The notes under the pieces are model-generated. The model was not told the DNA's origin. It saw nothing but the letters and a program-made list of their open reading frames with translations, and searched no databases. From CAYOOT01 sp964405665 (GTDB taxonomy: Bacteria; Bdellovibrionota_C; UBA2361; SZUA-149; CAZDWZ01), in the NCBI GenBank assembly GCA_964405665.1, contig CAYOOT010000020.1, forward strand, positions 1 through 35,255: a DNA stretch of 35,255 nt, in the 5' to 3' direction. Within the stretch, counting starts at the first letter, position 1. Each line of letters opens with the position of its first letter. This document shows positions 16,733 to 24,247 of the stretch, one piece after another. Both the position numbers and the translations under genes were made by a program.

Positions 16733-18363
16733 TATAATGCCCTTCGATATTTTATTGTGGAAAGCACCGTGGGAGATTGCTTGTTTTTTAATAAATCCTG
16801 TTCTAGCTCTAGTGCTTGTTTGTATTTATTTTTATCCAGATATATTCTGATATTCTGATCTGCTACTGCTTTTCCTAGGCCCTCAGCAAGTATTGAAGCA
16901 GCTATAGAATCTTCGATTTTGTGTTTTCTTAAGGGCACTAGATTTTCCAACCCATAAATATTTATTTCCTTTCCATCTTCGTTTGCTAAAAAAACCAAGG
17001 AATAAATCAAACTATTTACTGGCACGATATTTTCACCGATTCTTCCACTAAGGCAATTATTTTTCTGTAACGCTTTGCGCAAGATTAACCATTTCTGCTG
17101 AATTTCTGCACTTAGATCTGAAGGTAATTTTAATTCTGAAACTCTTGTTGAATCAGAAAAGTTTTCTAGCTTCAGGAGATTTTTTATTCTATCAAATTTG
17201 TTTTGATCGATATTGCTAAATGCAAGATTGATCATCTCCTTTAATGGATAGAGGATAAAAGATTTATAATTTATCCCCAGTCTAAAATTTTTGTTCTCTT
17301 TTTTCTGCAGCAAACTTTCATAAGAAAAAAGCCAGTTTTGATAAAGTTCTAAAAGTAAGTTTTCTAATTCAATGGCTGCAGAAATTTCCTGTTGGTCTTC
17401 TAGGTCGGCGTATAAGATCTCCAATAAATCTCTTAAAGCCTGGCTGGATAAAGGCATATTCTCCGGAAGCAACAAAATTCCCGTGTTCTCTCTTTGGGCG
17501 CAAAGAATCGCCTGCCGGATAATCAGTCTGCTGTCGCCGGAATAACTTTCAAAATAGCTTTCTAGCGATTGCAAAACTGCCCTTGCTTGCAACTGAGGAA
17601 ATTGTGAAATTTGATGAAAAATTCGATCATCTTTTTTAAAAAGCAAAGATTTTCCTGCTTCGCAAGCTAAGTAAGCAGTAGCTACCGCAGTTGCCGGAAG
17701 TTGGGCCAACTCAAAAGCTTTATTAAAAGATAGAGCCTTCAATAAATTTGCCGCATAAGGATCTACCTTGCTACACAACTTGTTCAAGGAATTTTGATAC
17801 AGATTATCTTTTTTGAAATTATCCAAATCATTCTTTTGGCTGGCAAATAAAGCATTAAGATTCTTGTGGGCATTGAGTAAACTTTCGATGCAAAGTGTTG
17901 TTTTTTCTTTAATGTTTGTTTCTTCAATAATTAAATTTTCTGTAATATTTTGAGTTTTTTTAATCGAACTGGGATAATCCTGATAAGCAAGAATAACACG
18001 AACCAAATCGATATTTATTTGGTTTAATGCCGAGAAGGATTTTAGAATTTTAGAAAGCCGATCATTTAAAGCAATTTGCGCATTGGTCATTTGCGGACAA
18101 GCCAGTCCCGGACAAGCAGTTTCCGTTGCACTTAAGCTATTGTTTGCTTTTAACTTGGCATAGAATCCCGAATAAAAAAGAACCTTAGGTCGTTTGCATA
18201 GTCCTAATAAATCAAAGCAATTTTTCTTTTTAAAAAACAAATCCCAATTATAATATCCGATGGTAAAAATGAGTGCCCAGAAAACAAGTAGATAACTACA
18301 GAACTCCAGCGAGCCTGAAAAAAATAATTCCAAAACCTTAATTTTAAAATCAAACAAATTCAC
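16732..18363 (-). CDS. Membrane protein coupled to the T4SS coupling ATPase (DotM/TrbA position)
   Basis: This 543-residue protein has one hydrophobic segment at about 18-38 and a long soluble, helix-rich remainder. Its stop shares a base with the start of the coupling-protein gene. In Dot/Icm and IncI systems the partner beside the coupling ATPase is DotM/TrbA, and location and topology fit, but I do not see the conserved DotM sequence with confidence; the segment LARAVLQSL-like (QARAVLQSLESYF) and LPATAVATAYLACEAGKSLL might belong to an unrelated helical-repeat domain. Two close cysteine pairs (for example CPGLACPQM near residue 84) are unusual. Treat the DotM label as a hypothesis. Confidence 0.6.
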   Translation of the reverse strand: MNLFDFKIKVLELFFSGSLEFCSYLLVFWALIFTIGYYNWDLFFKKKNCFDLLGLCKRPKVLFYSGFYAKLKANNSLSATETACPGLACPQMTNAQIALNDRLSKILKSFSALNQINIDLVRVILAYQDYPSSIKKTQNITENLIIEETNIKEKTTLCIESLLNAHKNLNALFASQKNDLDNFKKDNLYQNSLNKLCSKVDPYAANLLKALSFNKAFELAQLPATAVATAYLACEAGKSLLFKKDDRIFHQISQFPQLQARAVLQSLESYFESYSGDSRLIIRQAILCAQRENTGILLLPENMPLSSQALRDLLEILYADLEDQQEISAAIELENLLLELYQNWLFSYESLLQKKENKNFRLGINYKSFILYPLKEMINLAFSNIDQNKFDRIKNLLKLENFSDSTRVSELKLPSDLSAEIQQKWLILRKALQKNNCLSGRIGENIVPVNSLIYSLVFLANEDGKEINIYGLENLVPLRKHKIEDSIAASILAEGLGKAVADQNIRIYLDKNKYKQALELEQDLLKNKQSPTVLSTIKYRRAL

Positions 18364-18746
18364 AAAAAACCTTAGTCCAACATTACCTTATTGTTATGAG
18401 AGGTTTTTTGAAAAAGTGTATTAATTCCCAAAAACATTTAAGGAGAGAACAAGAAAAGTTGAATAAAATTCCCCCTAATTTTTTAAAAGAAAGTTAAAGA
18501 AAATCTTATTTCGCCTATTTTGTGATAACCACCTGTTATTACTGCTATTTTTTGTTTGTGGGCAGGCGGTTTTTTAATTGAAGTTGGTTTAATTTTAGCA
18601 CAAATAGCTAAAGACCATTTTTTTGTGAATCAATAAGCGTCACTTTTAGGACTATAGATGTAATAACATTGATAAGTATAGAGAATTAAGAGTGTTTTAA
18701 TATCTATATAAGTCAAATTTATTAATTATTTTGCTGAGTTAGGACG
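18364..18746. promoter_or_regulatory. Divergent intergenic region of the T4SS locus
   Basis: This 383-base AT-rich gap lies between the leftward coupling genes and the rightward structural genes, so promoters for both must lie here or close by. No convincing -35/-10 pair stands out; a TAATAT at about 18697 and TATAGA at about 18652 are weak candidates. AACCACCTG (18527-18535) can pair, with one mismatch, with CAGGCGGTT (18563-18571), which is followed by a T-run; this resembles a loose terminator or leader hairpin on the plus strand. I see no gene in it. Confidence 0.45.
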
Positions 18747-19745
18747 ATGAGCGCAAGAAAAAATTTCCTAAAAAAAGTGATTTTAGCCTTAGGTCTCTTG
18801 TTGGCCACTCTACCTCTTGGAGCAAAAGCAGAATCCTATGCCACTTTACAAAGGAAGGATGCAGCACTTGGTCATTATGCCAGGTCGCGGGCAATGCTAG
18901 TTGAAGCGTTAGCTGAATTTGAGCAAGCAAGAAAAATTGCACGTCCTGATATGTTAATTGATCCCGAAGAATGGAGACTTTCGGTAATTTCAAGAACGGA
19001 AGAATTAAATCGTATTTTAGATCCTAAACCTCGAGTGACTCGTGGCGGCGCATTTTTTAAAGCAAATAAACTTTTAATTCGAAGAGAAAAACAACGCACC
19101 CCTGCTGTAGAAAATGGTGCTAAAGACAGTAATGTTGCCTCCAGTGGAGGAAGTCATCAGTATGTGAGAGAAAGTGTAAAGACAAAGATTGAAAATGCTC
19201 GAGCCAGTCTGGGAGAAGAACCAGAAAAAGAAGTTTCAAAAATAGTTAATCAACCAAATATTGATCTCAATGTAGCTAAACAAGCGGACTTGGATCGGGA
19301 GTTAAAAGAGCTCAAGGAAGAAACTGCAAAAGCAAGCAGCAACGAAAAATTAAAAGAAAAGACAAATAAAGAAGAAATTAAGATCGAAAATAAGAAAGTG
19401 CAAGATTCAACTACTGAAATTTTGGCACCCATTGGAGAGCTGCCCACTACCAGAAAAAATGTGATTATTGAAGAAGAAAGTGTTTCTGAAACTAAAGTTC
19501 CGGCTGCAGTGAGTGAGGCTCCACAAGAAAAACAGGAAGATAAACCTGCGAATGAAGAATCAGCTCATGATAAATTGATTGTAGAAGATGATGAAGAAGT
19601 GGTTGGAAGAACACGCCAGGATTCTTCAACTGTGGTCCATGAGGATGAAATTACAAGAAAAATTGAAAAAGCTTTAGAAGAACGGATGAAACAAGAACAG
19701 CAAAATGTTGATAAAAACAGCGCAGTAGATAACGGGGGTAATTAA
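18747..19745 (+). CDS. Secreted T4SS-locus protein with disordered coiled-coil tail, 332 aa
   Basis: I do not recognise the family. A Sec signal peptide occupies about residues 1-28 (cleavage near AKA-ES). Residues 29-110 look like a compact helical domain (DAALGHYARSRAMLVEALAEF, shortened: YARSRAMLVEALAEF; then DPEEWRLSVISRTEELNRIL). The remaining 220 residues are strongly charged, Glu/Lys-rich, and predicted by eye to be coiled coil or disordered. It is the first gene of the rightward T4SS operon, two bases before the next start, which points to a periplasmic accessory role. The ATG at 18747 follows a TTAGGA ribosome site. Confidence 0.75.
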   Translation: MSARKNFLKKVILALGLLLATLPLGAKAESYATLQRKDAALGHYARSRAMLVEALAEFEQARKIARPDMLIDPEEWRLSVISRTEELNRILDPKPRVTRGGAFFKANKLLIRREKQRTPAVENGAKDSNVASSGGSHQYVRESVKTKIENARASLGEEPEKEVSKIVNQPNIDLNVAKQADLDRELKELKEETAKASSNEKLKEKTNKEEIKIENKKVQDSTTEILAPIGELPTTRKNVIIEEESVSETKVPAAVSEAPQEKQEDKPANEESAHDKLIVEDDEEVVGRTRQDSSTVVHEDEITRKIEKALEERMKQEQQNVDKNSAVDNGGN

Positions 19746-19747
19746 CC

Positions 19748-20167
19748 ATGCAATTTGATGATGGCGAAGTATTGCAAGGCTTAGAAGAAGAGTGGAGCTT
19801 CATGGGAGCAAATGCCATGGAATGGGCTTGCGGGCTGATAGTGTTTATTTTGATTAGTTTGTTTGCCGATAGTCCCGCTCGGGCAATGCCTTTTATGCTT
19901 GCCGGATGGGTTTTGACGACTACAAGTTTAGCAGGGATGCGCAAAAGTTTTCCTGATGAACAACGAGGAGTTAGAAATGCCATAGCGACATCATGCGGGT
20001 TTCCACCTCCAGGGATACCAATGCCTTCTGCTTTGCAGCCCATTTGGAGTGGTTGTCCGACAAGAGAAGTAAAACAAAATTCTAAGTTTGTAGAGTATGG
20101 CTTAGACCAAATGTTTGGCAGCTTTGAAGTTCAATATTCAGAAGCGGACGAATTGGAGAAAAAATAA
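19748..20167 (+). CDS. Small membrane protein in VirB3/TraL position
   Basis: This 139-residue protein has two hydrophobic segments at about 26-41 and 48-63 separated by ADSPARAMP, a polar N terminus and a soluble C-terminal part with FPPPGIPMPSA and two more cysteines. It lies directly before the TraE/VirB8-like gene, where traL (VirB3-like) lies in F-type systems. Topology also recalls IcmT/TraK of IncI-type systems. The sequence itself does not settle this, so the name rests on position and size. A role in the inner-membrane platform of the T4SS is the likely one. Confidence 0.6.
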   Translation: MQFDDGEVLQGLEEEWSFMGANAMEWACGLIVFILISLFADSPARAMPFMLAGWVLTTTSLAGMRKSFPDEQRGVRNAIATSCGFPPPGIPMPSALQPIWSGCPTREVKQNSKFVEYGLDQMFGSFEVQYSEADELEKK

Positions 20168-20187
20168 GGTTAAATTAGGTATTATCT

Positions 20188-20937
20188 ATGGCGAATAATG
20201 TTTTGAAAAAAGTGGGAAATGCGATGGAGCAAGTCGCCCCCTTAAAAGCTACAGCTGGAAGAGCCGGTGCGGATACAATTAAGCTTTGGGAAGGTTATCG
20301 TGAACAAGCTTATATGTGGCGAGCTTTGTCGTTAATACAAATGCCGGCAACATTCCTATCAATTGCAGCCGCATTAGTAATGTATTTTTTTGCTGATACC
20401 ATTATTGAAGTCCCAGAACGTCCTCAGCCGGGGTTCTATTCGATTAAACAACTTCCAGATAGTCAATTTATTGATGCCGCAACAAATTTAGTCAACTTGG
20501 TGGCCACTTATCAGCCGGCGGTTGCTCGCAGACAATTTAAAATGGCTCAAAAATATCTTTGGGAACCAGCTTTAACGGAATTTCAAACTAAGATGATGGG
20601 ACCGGAAATTAATTCCATCGAGCAAACCAAAAGATCGCAAATGTTTTTTATTAATCCCAGATTAATTAAAGTTAATCGTTATCCCGACTATGATCGCGTT
20701 ATTGTGCGAGTTCCCGGACTAAGGCAAAAATTAATTGGCGACAAAGCTCAACAGCCGGAAGAAATGGTTTATTATATTAAGATGACGACAATTCCCAGAA
20801 ACGTCAGCAACGAATATGGAATAGTAGTGGTGGATATTCACTTAAGATATGCCGGTGAAAAAGAAGTGATGATTGAGGATGAAAAAGAAGATCGAGCTCT
20901 TCTTAGGGAACAAAAAGCAGCACCGGCTGCGAAATAG
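20188..20937 (+). CDS. TraE/VirB8-like inner-membrane T4SS subunit
   Basis: This 249-residue bitopic protein has a 50-residue cytoplasmic N terminus, one membrane helix (about 51-70) and a periplasmic VirB8-type domain. The segment from FIDAATNLVNLVATYQP through QMFFINPRLIKV to VRVPGLRQKLIGDK aligns by eye with F-plasmid TraE, including the RG/R-type strand before an IGD motif and a YYIKM strand. VirB8 proteins link the inner-membrane platform to the core complex. DotI/IcmL of Dot/Icm systems has the same fold, so the choice between the two is a matter of best match. It is followed after about 37 bases by the TraK-like gene. Confidence 0.75.
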   Translation: MANNVLKKVGNAMEQVAPLKATAGRAGADTIKLWEGYREQAYMWRALSLIQMPATFLSIAAALVMYFFADTIIEVPERPQPGFYSIKQLPDSQFIDAATNLVNLVATYQPAVARRQFKMAQKYLWEPALTEFQTKMMGPEINSIEQTKRSQMFFINPRLIKVNRYPDYDRVIVRVPGLRQKLIGDKAQQPEEMVYYIKMTTIPRNVSNEYGIVVVDIHLRYAGEKEVMIEDEKEDRALLREQKAAPAAK

Positions 20938-20974
20938 GCATTAATAATTAGGTTTTAATTTAGAGGGTGAGCAA

Positions 20975-21790
20975 ATGAAAGTTGTAAACGGAAAAAATAT
21001 TGGGAGCAAGTTGATGTTTGTAACGTTGTTCCTTGCTCAATTGCTACTGGCAACTGCTGATAGTTGGGCCCGGGATATCAAGTATTTGGGAGGAGAAATC
21101 GGTGTCTATGTTAATCCAGGAGAACCGACACAATTGCTTTTTCCTAGCAAAATTCAAAGTGGTTTTAAACCAAAAAGTTCAAGACTAGCTTTAGATAGAA
21201 AAGAAAATTACTTGGTGATTTTTTCTCAACCCGATTTGACAGAAGAAGGCGAAGCCTTATTGGTAATGCTTGATGACAAGAGATCTTATGCCATAAGAAT
21301 TATGCCTTCAACTGATGATAATCCCCGAGATGAAATTATTAAAATTCTTGATGAACGAGAGGAATCCGATGGAGAAAGCAGCCCACCAATTCAAGATTTT
21401 GCACCTCGTCAGGGATTTGCTCCGGCTAATGTGCCAACTGGGTTGATGAGAGAAATGATTCTTGCAGCAGAAATGGGCAAGAAAAAAACTGTTCCCGGTT
21501 ATAAACGTTCCAATAAATATAGCGGAGAAGTGGTGTTGCAAGACGGTTCGGTAGAAGCAAAAATTGATGAGATTTTTATGGGGCCGGAAATGTGGGGGTA
21601 TGTTCTATCTGTAGAAAATTTATTAGACACCACGCAAAAATTAAATCCTGCAAGTTTTAGATTAGATGGCACCAGAGCAATATCGGCAGAAAGATGGGAG
21701 CTTGCTGCCCGTCCGCAAACTGCTGAGCAAAAGTTGTCAGCTAATCATAAAGCCAAAGTTTATATTATAACAAGATCATTAAGTAATTAA
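20975..21790 (+). CDS. TraK/VirB9/DotH-like outer core-complex subunit
   Basis: This 271-residue secreted protein has a signal peptide (about 1-33, ending SWA-RD). The N-terminal domain has IGVYVNPGEPTQLLFPSKI, LALDRKENYLVIF and DDKRSYAIRI, the pattern of F-type TraK and the wider VirB9 group. A linker with Pro and acidic residues (about 125-150) leads to a C-terminal beta domain with GYVLSVENLLDTTQKLNPAS and ARPQTAEQ, where VirB9 proteins contact the lipoprotein and VirB10. It lies between TraE- and TraB-like genes as expected. DotH/IcmK belongs to the same superfamily. Confidence 0.78.
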   Translation: MKVVNGKNIGSKLMFVTLFLAQLLLATADSWARDIKYLGGEIGVYVNPGEPTQLLFPSKIQSGFKPKSSRLALDRKENYLVIFSQPDLTEEGEALLVMLDDKRSYAIRIMPSTDDNPRDEIIKILDEREESDGESSPPIQDFAPRQGFAPANVPTGLMREMILAAEMGKKKTVPGYKRSNKYSGEVVLQDGSVEAKIDEIFMGPEMWGYVLSVENLLDTTQKLNPASFRLDGTRAISAERWELAARPQTAEQKLSANHKAKVYIITRSLSN

Positions 21791-21806
21791 GCAGAGTATA
21801 GTTGTT

Positions 21807-22973
21807 ATGAAGCAGAAGCTAAATGATTTAAAATTGATGGTGCAAAATGATAAGAAATGGCTCTTTTTAGGGGCGTTTCTTCTTGTTTGTGTCGTTTTAG
21901 TTGTTCTCTCTGAATCTGGTGGTGGTAGGAGCAGAAGAAGACCAGGGCCAATTGAAGATAAACCCAGTGCTCAAGGGATGGGAGCGGAAGAAACTTATAA
22001 GGATCTTATAGAATCTTTTAAAAACGATATTGAATCCCAAAAAACAAAACAAGAAGAATTGATCGCCGTTATTAGAAGAAACAATGCAGATTTTTCTGAA
22101 CATAAAAAAGAAGTAAGTGGTGTAATTGAAACTCTAGTCGATCGCTATGAAAATTTAGCCAGAGAAATGGAATCTGTAGTTGCCGCAAGTCAAAATAAAC
22201 CAGAACAACCGATTTATCCTCAAGGACGACAAAATAGTATTGAGTCCAGTGCGGGATTTGAAAGATTAGGAGAAGATCCTCCAGCGATTCCACCGCCACC
22301 GCCACTGCCGAAGCCTACACGCATTAGTGTTATTTCACCCGGGGATTCAGTTGATGTGCAATTGTTAACCGGGGTCAATGCTCCAGTTGATGGCACTCCA
22401 TATCCTGTGGTCTTTAAATTAAATAGTGCAATTACAGGACCAGATGGTTCCAGTCTTCCTTTAGGTGAATCGCGTTTAGTTGCTGCGGCACAAGGGTCGG
22501 AAGTGGATAGCAGAGCGTTGTTTAGATTGTCATCTCTGTCTATTCGCCATCCTAGTGGCAGAAGATCCGTGGTTAAAGTTGATGGCTGGGTAGTCGGCGA
22601 AGACGGAATTAGAGGAATGAATGGTAAATTAATTGATAAGTTGGGAAGATTAATTCTTGCTACGGCCGGAGTTAGTTTTGCTGCTGCGCTGGGAGACAGA
22701 ATAGGTGGAAGTAATACTCGTGATAGCAGGTCAGAACCGGGGTTAAGAGCAAATTCTACCGATTTTGATGTTGCCGCCGCCTCCGCCCTAACTGATTCTT
22801 CCAACAGACTGGGAAAACTTTTATTGGATCGCTATGAATCATTTGTTCCCGTTGTTGAAGTTTTAGCAAATAGAGATGCTGTTGCAATTTTTTCTCAGTC
22901 TGCAGAAATTAGTATATTAGATGATGATGGTGATTTTGAGGGTGGAGTTTTTGCAGCAGGTTTTGAGGATTAA
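21807..22973 (+). CDS. TraB/VirB10/DotG-like core-complex subunit
   Basis: This 388-residue protein spans the envelope: a cytoplasmic N terminus, one membrane helix at about 18-34, a basic stretch GRSRRRPG, a coiled coil at about 60-125, a proline-rich linker (IPPPPPLPKP, 161-170) and a C-terminal TrbI/VirB10 domain (about 175-385) with LLTGVNAPVDGTPYPVVFKL, RLVAAAQGSEVDSR and VVKVDGWVVGEDGIRGMNG. This domain forms the outer-membrane pore ring in T4SSs. It starts 16 bases after the TraK-like stop. The pentapeptide repeats of Legionella DotG are absent, so it resembles F-type TraB more. Confidence 0.85.
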   Translation: MKQKLNDLKLMVQNDKKWLFLGAFLLVCVVLVVLSESGGGRSRRRPGPIEDKPSAQGMGAEETYKDLIESFKNDIESQKTKQEELIAVIRRNNADFSEHKKEVSGVIETLVDRYENLAREMESVVAASQNKPEQPIYPQGRQNSIESSAGFERLGEDPPAIPPPPPLPKPTRISVISPGDSVDVQLLTGVNAPVDGTPYPVVFKLNSAITGPDGSSLPLGESRLVAAAQGSEVDSRALFRLSSLSIRHPSGRRSVVKVDGWVVGEDGIRGMNGKLIDKLGRLILATAGVSFAAALGDRIGGSNTRDSRSEPGLRANSTDFDVAAASALTDSSNRLGKLLLDRYESFVPVVEVLANRDAVAIFSQSAEISILDDDGDFEGGVFAAGFED

Positions 22974-23062
22974 TAAAGTGCTTTGCACATTATTAATCCG
23001 AATCGTCCGAAGCCTTGGCGAAGGACGAGAGAATAAAAGTTTTCAGTAAAAAGGTGAGACTT

Positions 23063-23578
23063 ATGAAAATGTTGAACATAAAAAAATTATCCAAAATAAC
23101 TTCCCTACTTGTATTGGGATTGTGGATTACTAGTTGCGGTAAAGTGTCTGAGAGTCTAAATGTCTATAGCGATTCAGTGGAAAATGAACTTGGTGAAAGA
23201 TCAACTGCAGCTATTTCTAGTGGCGGCAACGGAGACAAAGCTGCTCAAGCAAGACATGCTTTGGAAGTAATGGGATCATATCAACGAGCATTGGCTCCTC
23301 AACCCTATTTCCCTGTAGTAAACCCGGCAGAAATTCGTTTAATGTGGATTCCCGATCATCTTAATAAATTTGGAGATTTAGTTCCGGCACATTTTTATTA
23401 TTTAAGAGTATTGCCAGAAGGCTTTGCGGTTCAAGATGCTTTTGAAATTGAAAAAAGGCTTGATGTCAATACAAGTTCCGCTGGGGGAACTGTTGGTTTG
23501 GGCGGTGGTAGCGGCGATTATGGATCGGGAGCAAATGGTGGTGGGGCTACTCCTTGGCAGTATTTGGAGAAGAAATAA
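23063..23578 (+). CDS. T4SS-locus lipoprotein (TraV/VirB7 position)
   Basis: I place the start at ATG 23063, after AAGGTGAG; the frame opens with a TTG at 23015 that lacks such a site. The 171-residue product begins with a basic n-region, a hydrophobic core and a textbook lipobox ITSC, so it should be lipid-anchored. The mature part has NPAEIRLMWIPDHLNKFGD and VPAHFYYLRVLPEGFAVQDAF-like sequence (key parts only), then a Gly-rich tail ending in a charged EKK. It sits between TraB- and TraC-like genes, where F-type systems carry the lipoprotein TraV, but the sequence does not show the TraV cysteine pattern. Confidence 0.7.
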   Translation: MKMLNIKKLSKITSLLVLGLWITSCGKVSESLNVYSDSVENELGERSTAAISSGGNGDKAAQARHALEVMGSYQRALAPQPYFPVVNPAEIRLMWIPDHLNKFGDLVPAHFYYLRVLPEGFAVQDAFEIEKRLDVNTSSAGGTVGLGGGSGDYGSGANGGGATPWQYLEKK

Positions 23579-23579
23579 A

Positions 23580-24191
23580 ATGTTGAGAAACTGTCAGAAA
23601 TCAGAAATCCGAAATCAGAGATCCGAAATCAGAGATCAGATATCAGATATCGGAAATCCGAGATCAGAAATCCGAGATCAGAAATCGGAAATCAGAGATC
23701 GGAAATCAGAGATCAGATCTCCAGTAGTTCTTTCTTTTTTAGTTTTACTTTTGTTAACCAGTAGCAGCTGTTCTTCTGCCAAAAAAGAAGAAAAATCCGT
23801 AATAGAATATTACCCCGTAGCTTATCGCCAGCTTGCTCCGCAGCCTGTTTATAGCCGAGTCACTTGGAGTAATCTTCCCGGTCCTATACCGCCAAAAGTG
23901 AGAGATAACGCACCCTTACTCTTGCCGACAATATCTTTTGAATTGCATCGGACTAATTTAGATGAAGCAATTCAAGCTCTTGCCCAGACTATGGGGTACA
24001 CTTGGTCTTATCCGGCTGAAGTGGCGAAAAAGAAGATTTCAATTAACATGGTCGCCCCGGTAGATGAAATTCTTCGGGAAATTGAGAGCCAAGCTAAAGT
24101 TAATGCGGTGTTGGATCATGAGAGTAGAACTTTGCGAATTGTTTCGGGAAATACTGCGGCACAGTTACCCCGGGCACAGTTATCAAAGTAG
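23580..24191 (+). CDS. DotD-like lipoprotein with translated heptanucleotide repeat
   Basis: I choose ATG 23580, which follows GGAGAAG; no in-frame ATG or GTG lies between the repeat and the hydrophobic signal core, so the repeat must be translated. The 203-residue product has a 47-residue n-region dominated by SEIRDQK-type heptads, a hydrophobic core (49-59) and a lipobox-like TSSSC with Cys64. The C-terminal domain has SFELHRTNLDEAIQALAQTM, INMVAPVDEILREIESQ and a closing LRIVS strand, matching the secretin-N0-like fold of DotD/TraH. DotD is an outer-membrane core lipoprotein in Dot/Icm systems. The long charged n-region is unlike any normal signal peptide. Confidence 0.75.
   Translation: MLRNCQKSEIRNQRSEIRDQISDIGNPRSEIRDQKSEIRDRKSEIRSPVVLSFLVLLLLTSSSCSSAKKEEKSVIEYYPVAYRQLAPQPVYSRVTWSNLPGPIPPKVRDNAPLLLPTISFELHRTNLDEAIQALAQTMGYTWSYPAEVAKKKISINMVAPVDEILREIESQAKVNAVLDHESRTLRIVSGNTAAQLPRAQLSK
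23595..23720 (+). repeat. 7-bp tandem repeat, 18 units, inside a lipoprotein gene
   Basis: Eighteen consecutive 7-base units of consensus C(A/C/G)GA(A/G/T)AT run from 23595 to 23720 (the last unit is degenerate, cagatct). The total of 126 bases is a multiple of three, and the frame is read through as seven-residue repeats of the SEIRDQK type. A gain or loss of one or two units would shift the frame. The other two frames then stop at TAG 23725-23727 or TAG 23762-23764. The array lies between the start codon and the signal-peptide core. Similar heptamer arrays are known from intergenic regions of several bacterial genomes. Confidence 0.95.
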
Positions 24192-24198
24192 TTTTTTT

Positions 24199-24223
24199 GT
24201 TTTAGATTTTTAAAATCTAAAAC
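24199..24223. promoter_or_regulatory. 12-bp palindrome ahead of the VirB4-like gene
   Basis: GTTTTAGATTTT (24199-24210) and AAAATCTAAAAC (24212-24223) form a perfect inverted repeat with a one-base centre, 24 bases before ATG 24248. A T-run lies before it, not after it, so it does not look like a terminator for the upstream genes on the plus strand. It could be an operator, a message-processing hairpin or a simple AT-rich palindrome. Confidence 0.6.
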
Positions 24224-24247
24224 AAGAGTTAAAAGGGTTTTAAGATA

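Noticed and set aside
22220..22804. Long minus-strand frame of 194 codons inside the VirB10-like gene
   Set aside because: It is antisense to a clear TrbI/VirB10 domain and shows no protein-like motifs of its own.
23595..23720. CRISPR array
   Set aside because: The unit is only 7 bp, with no spacers; it is a plain tandem repeat and is translated.
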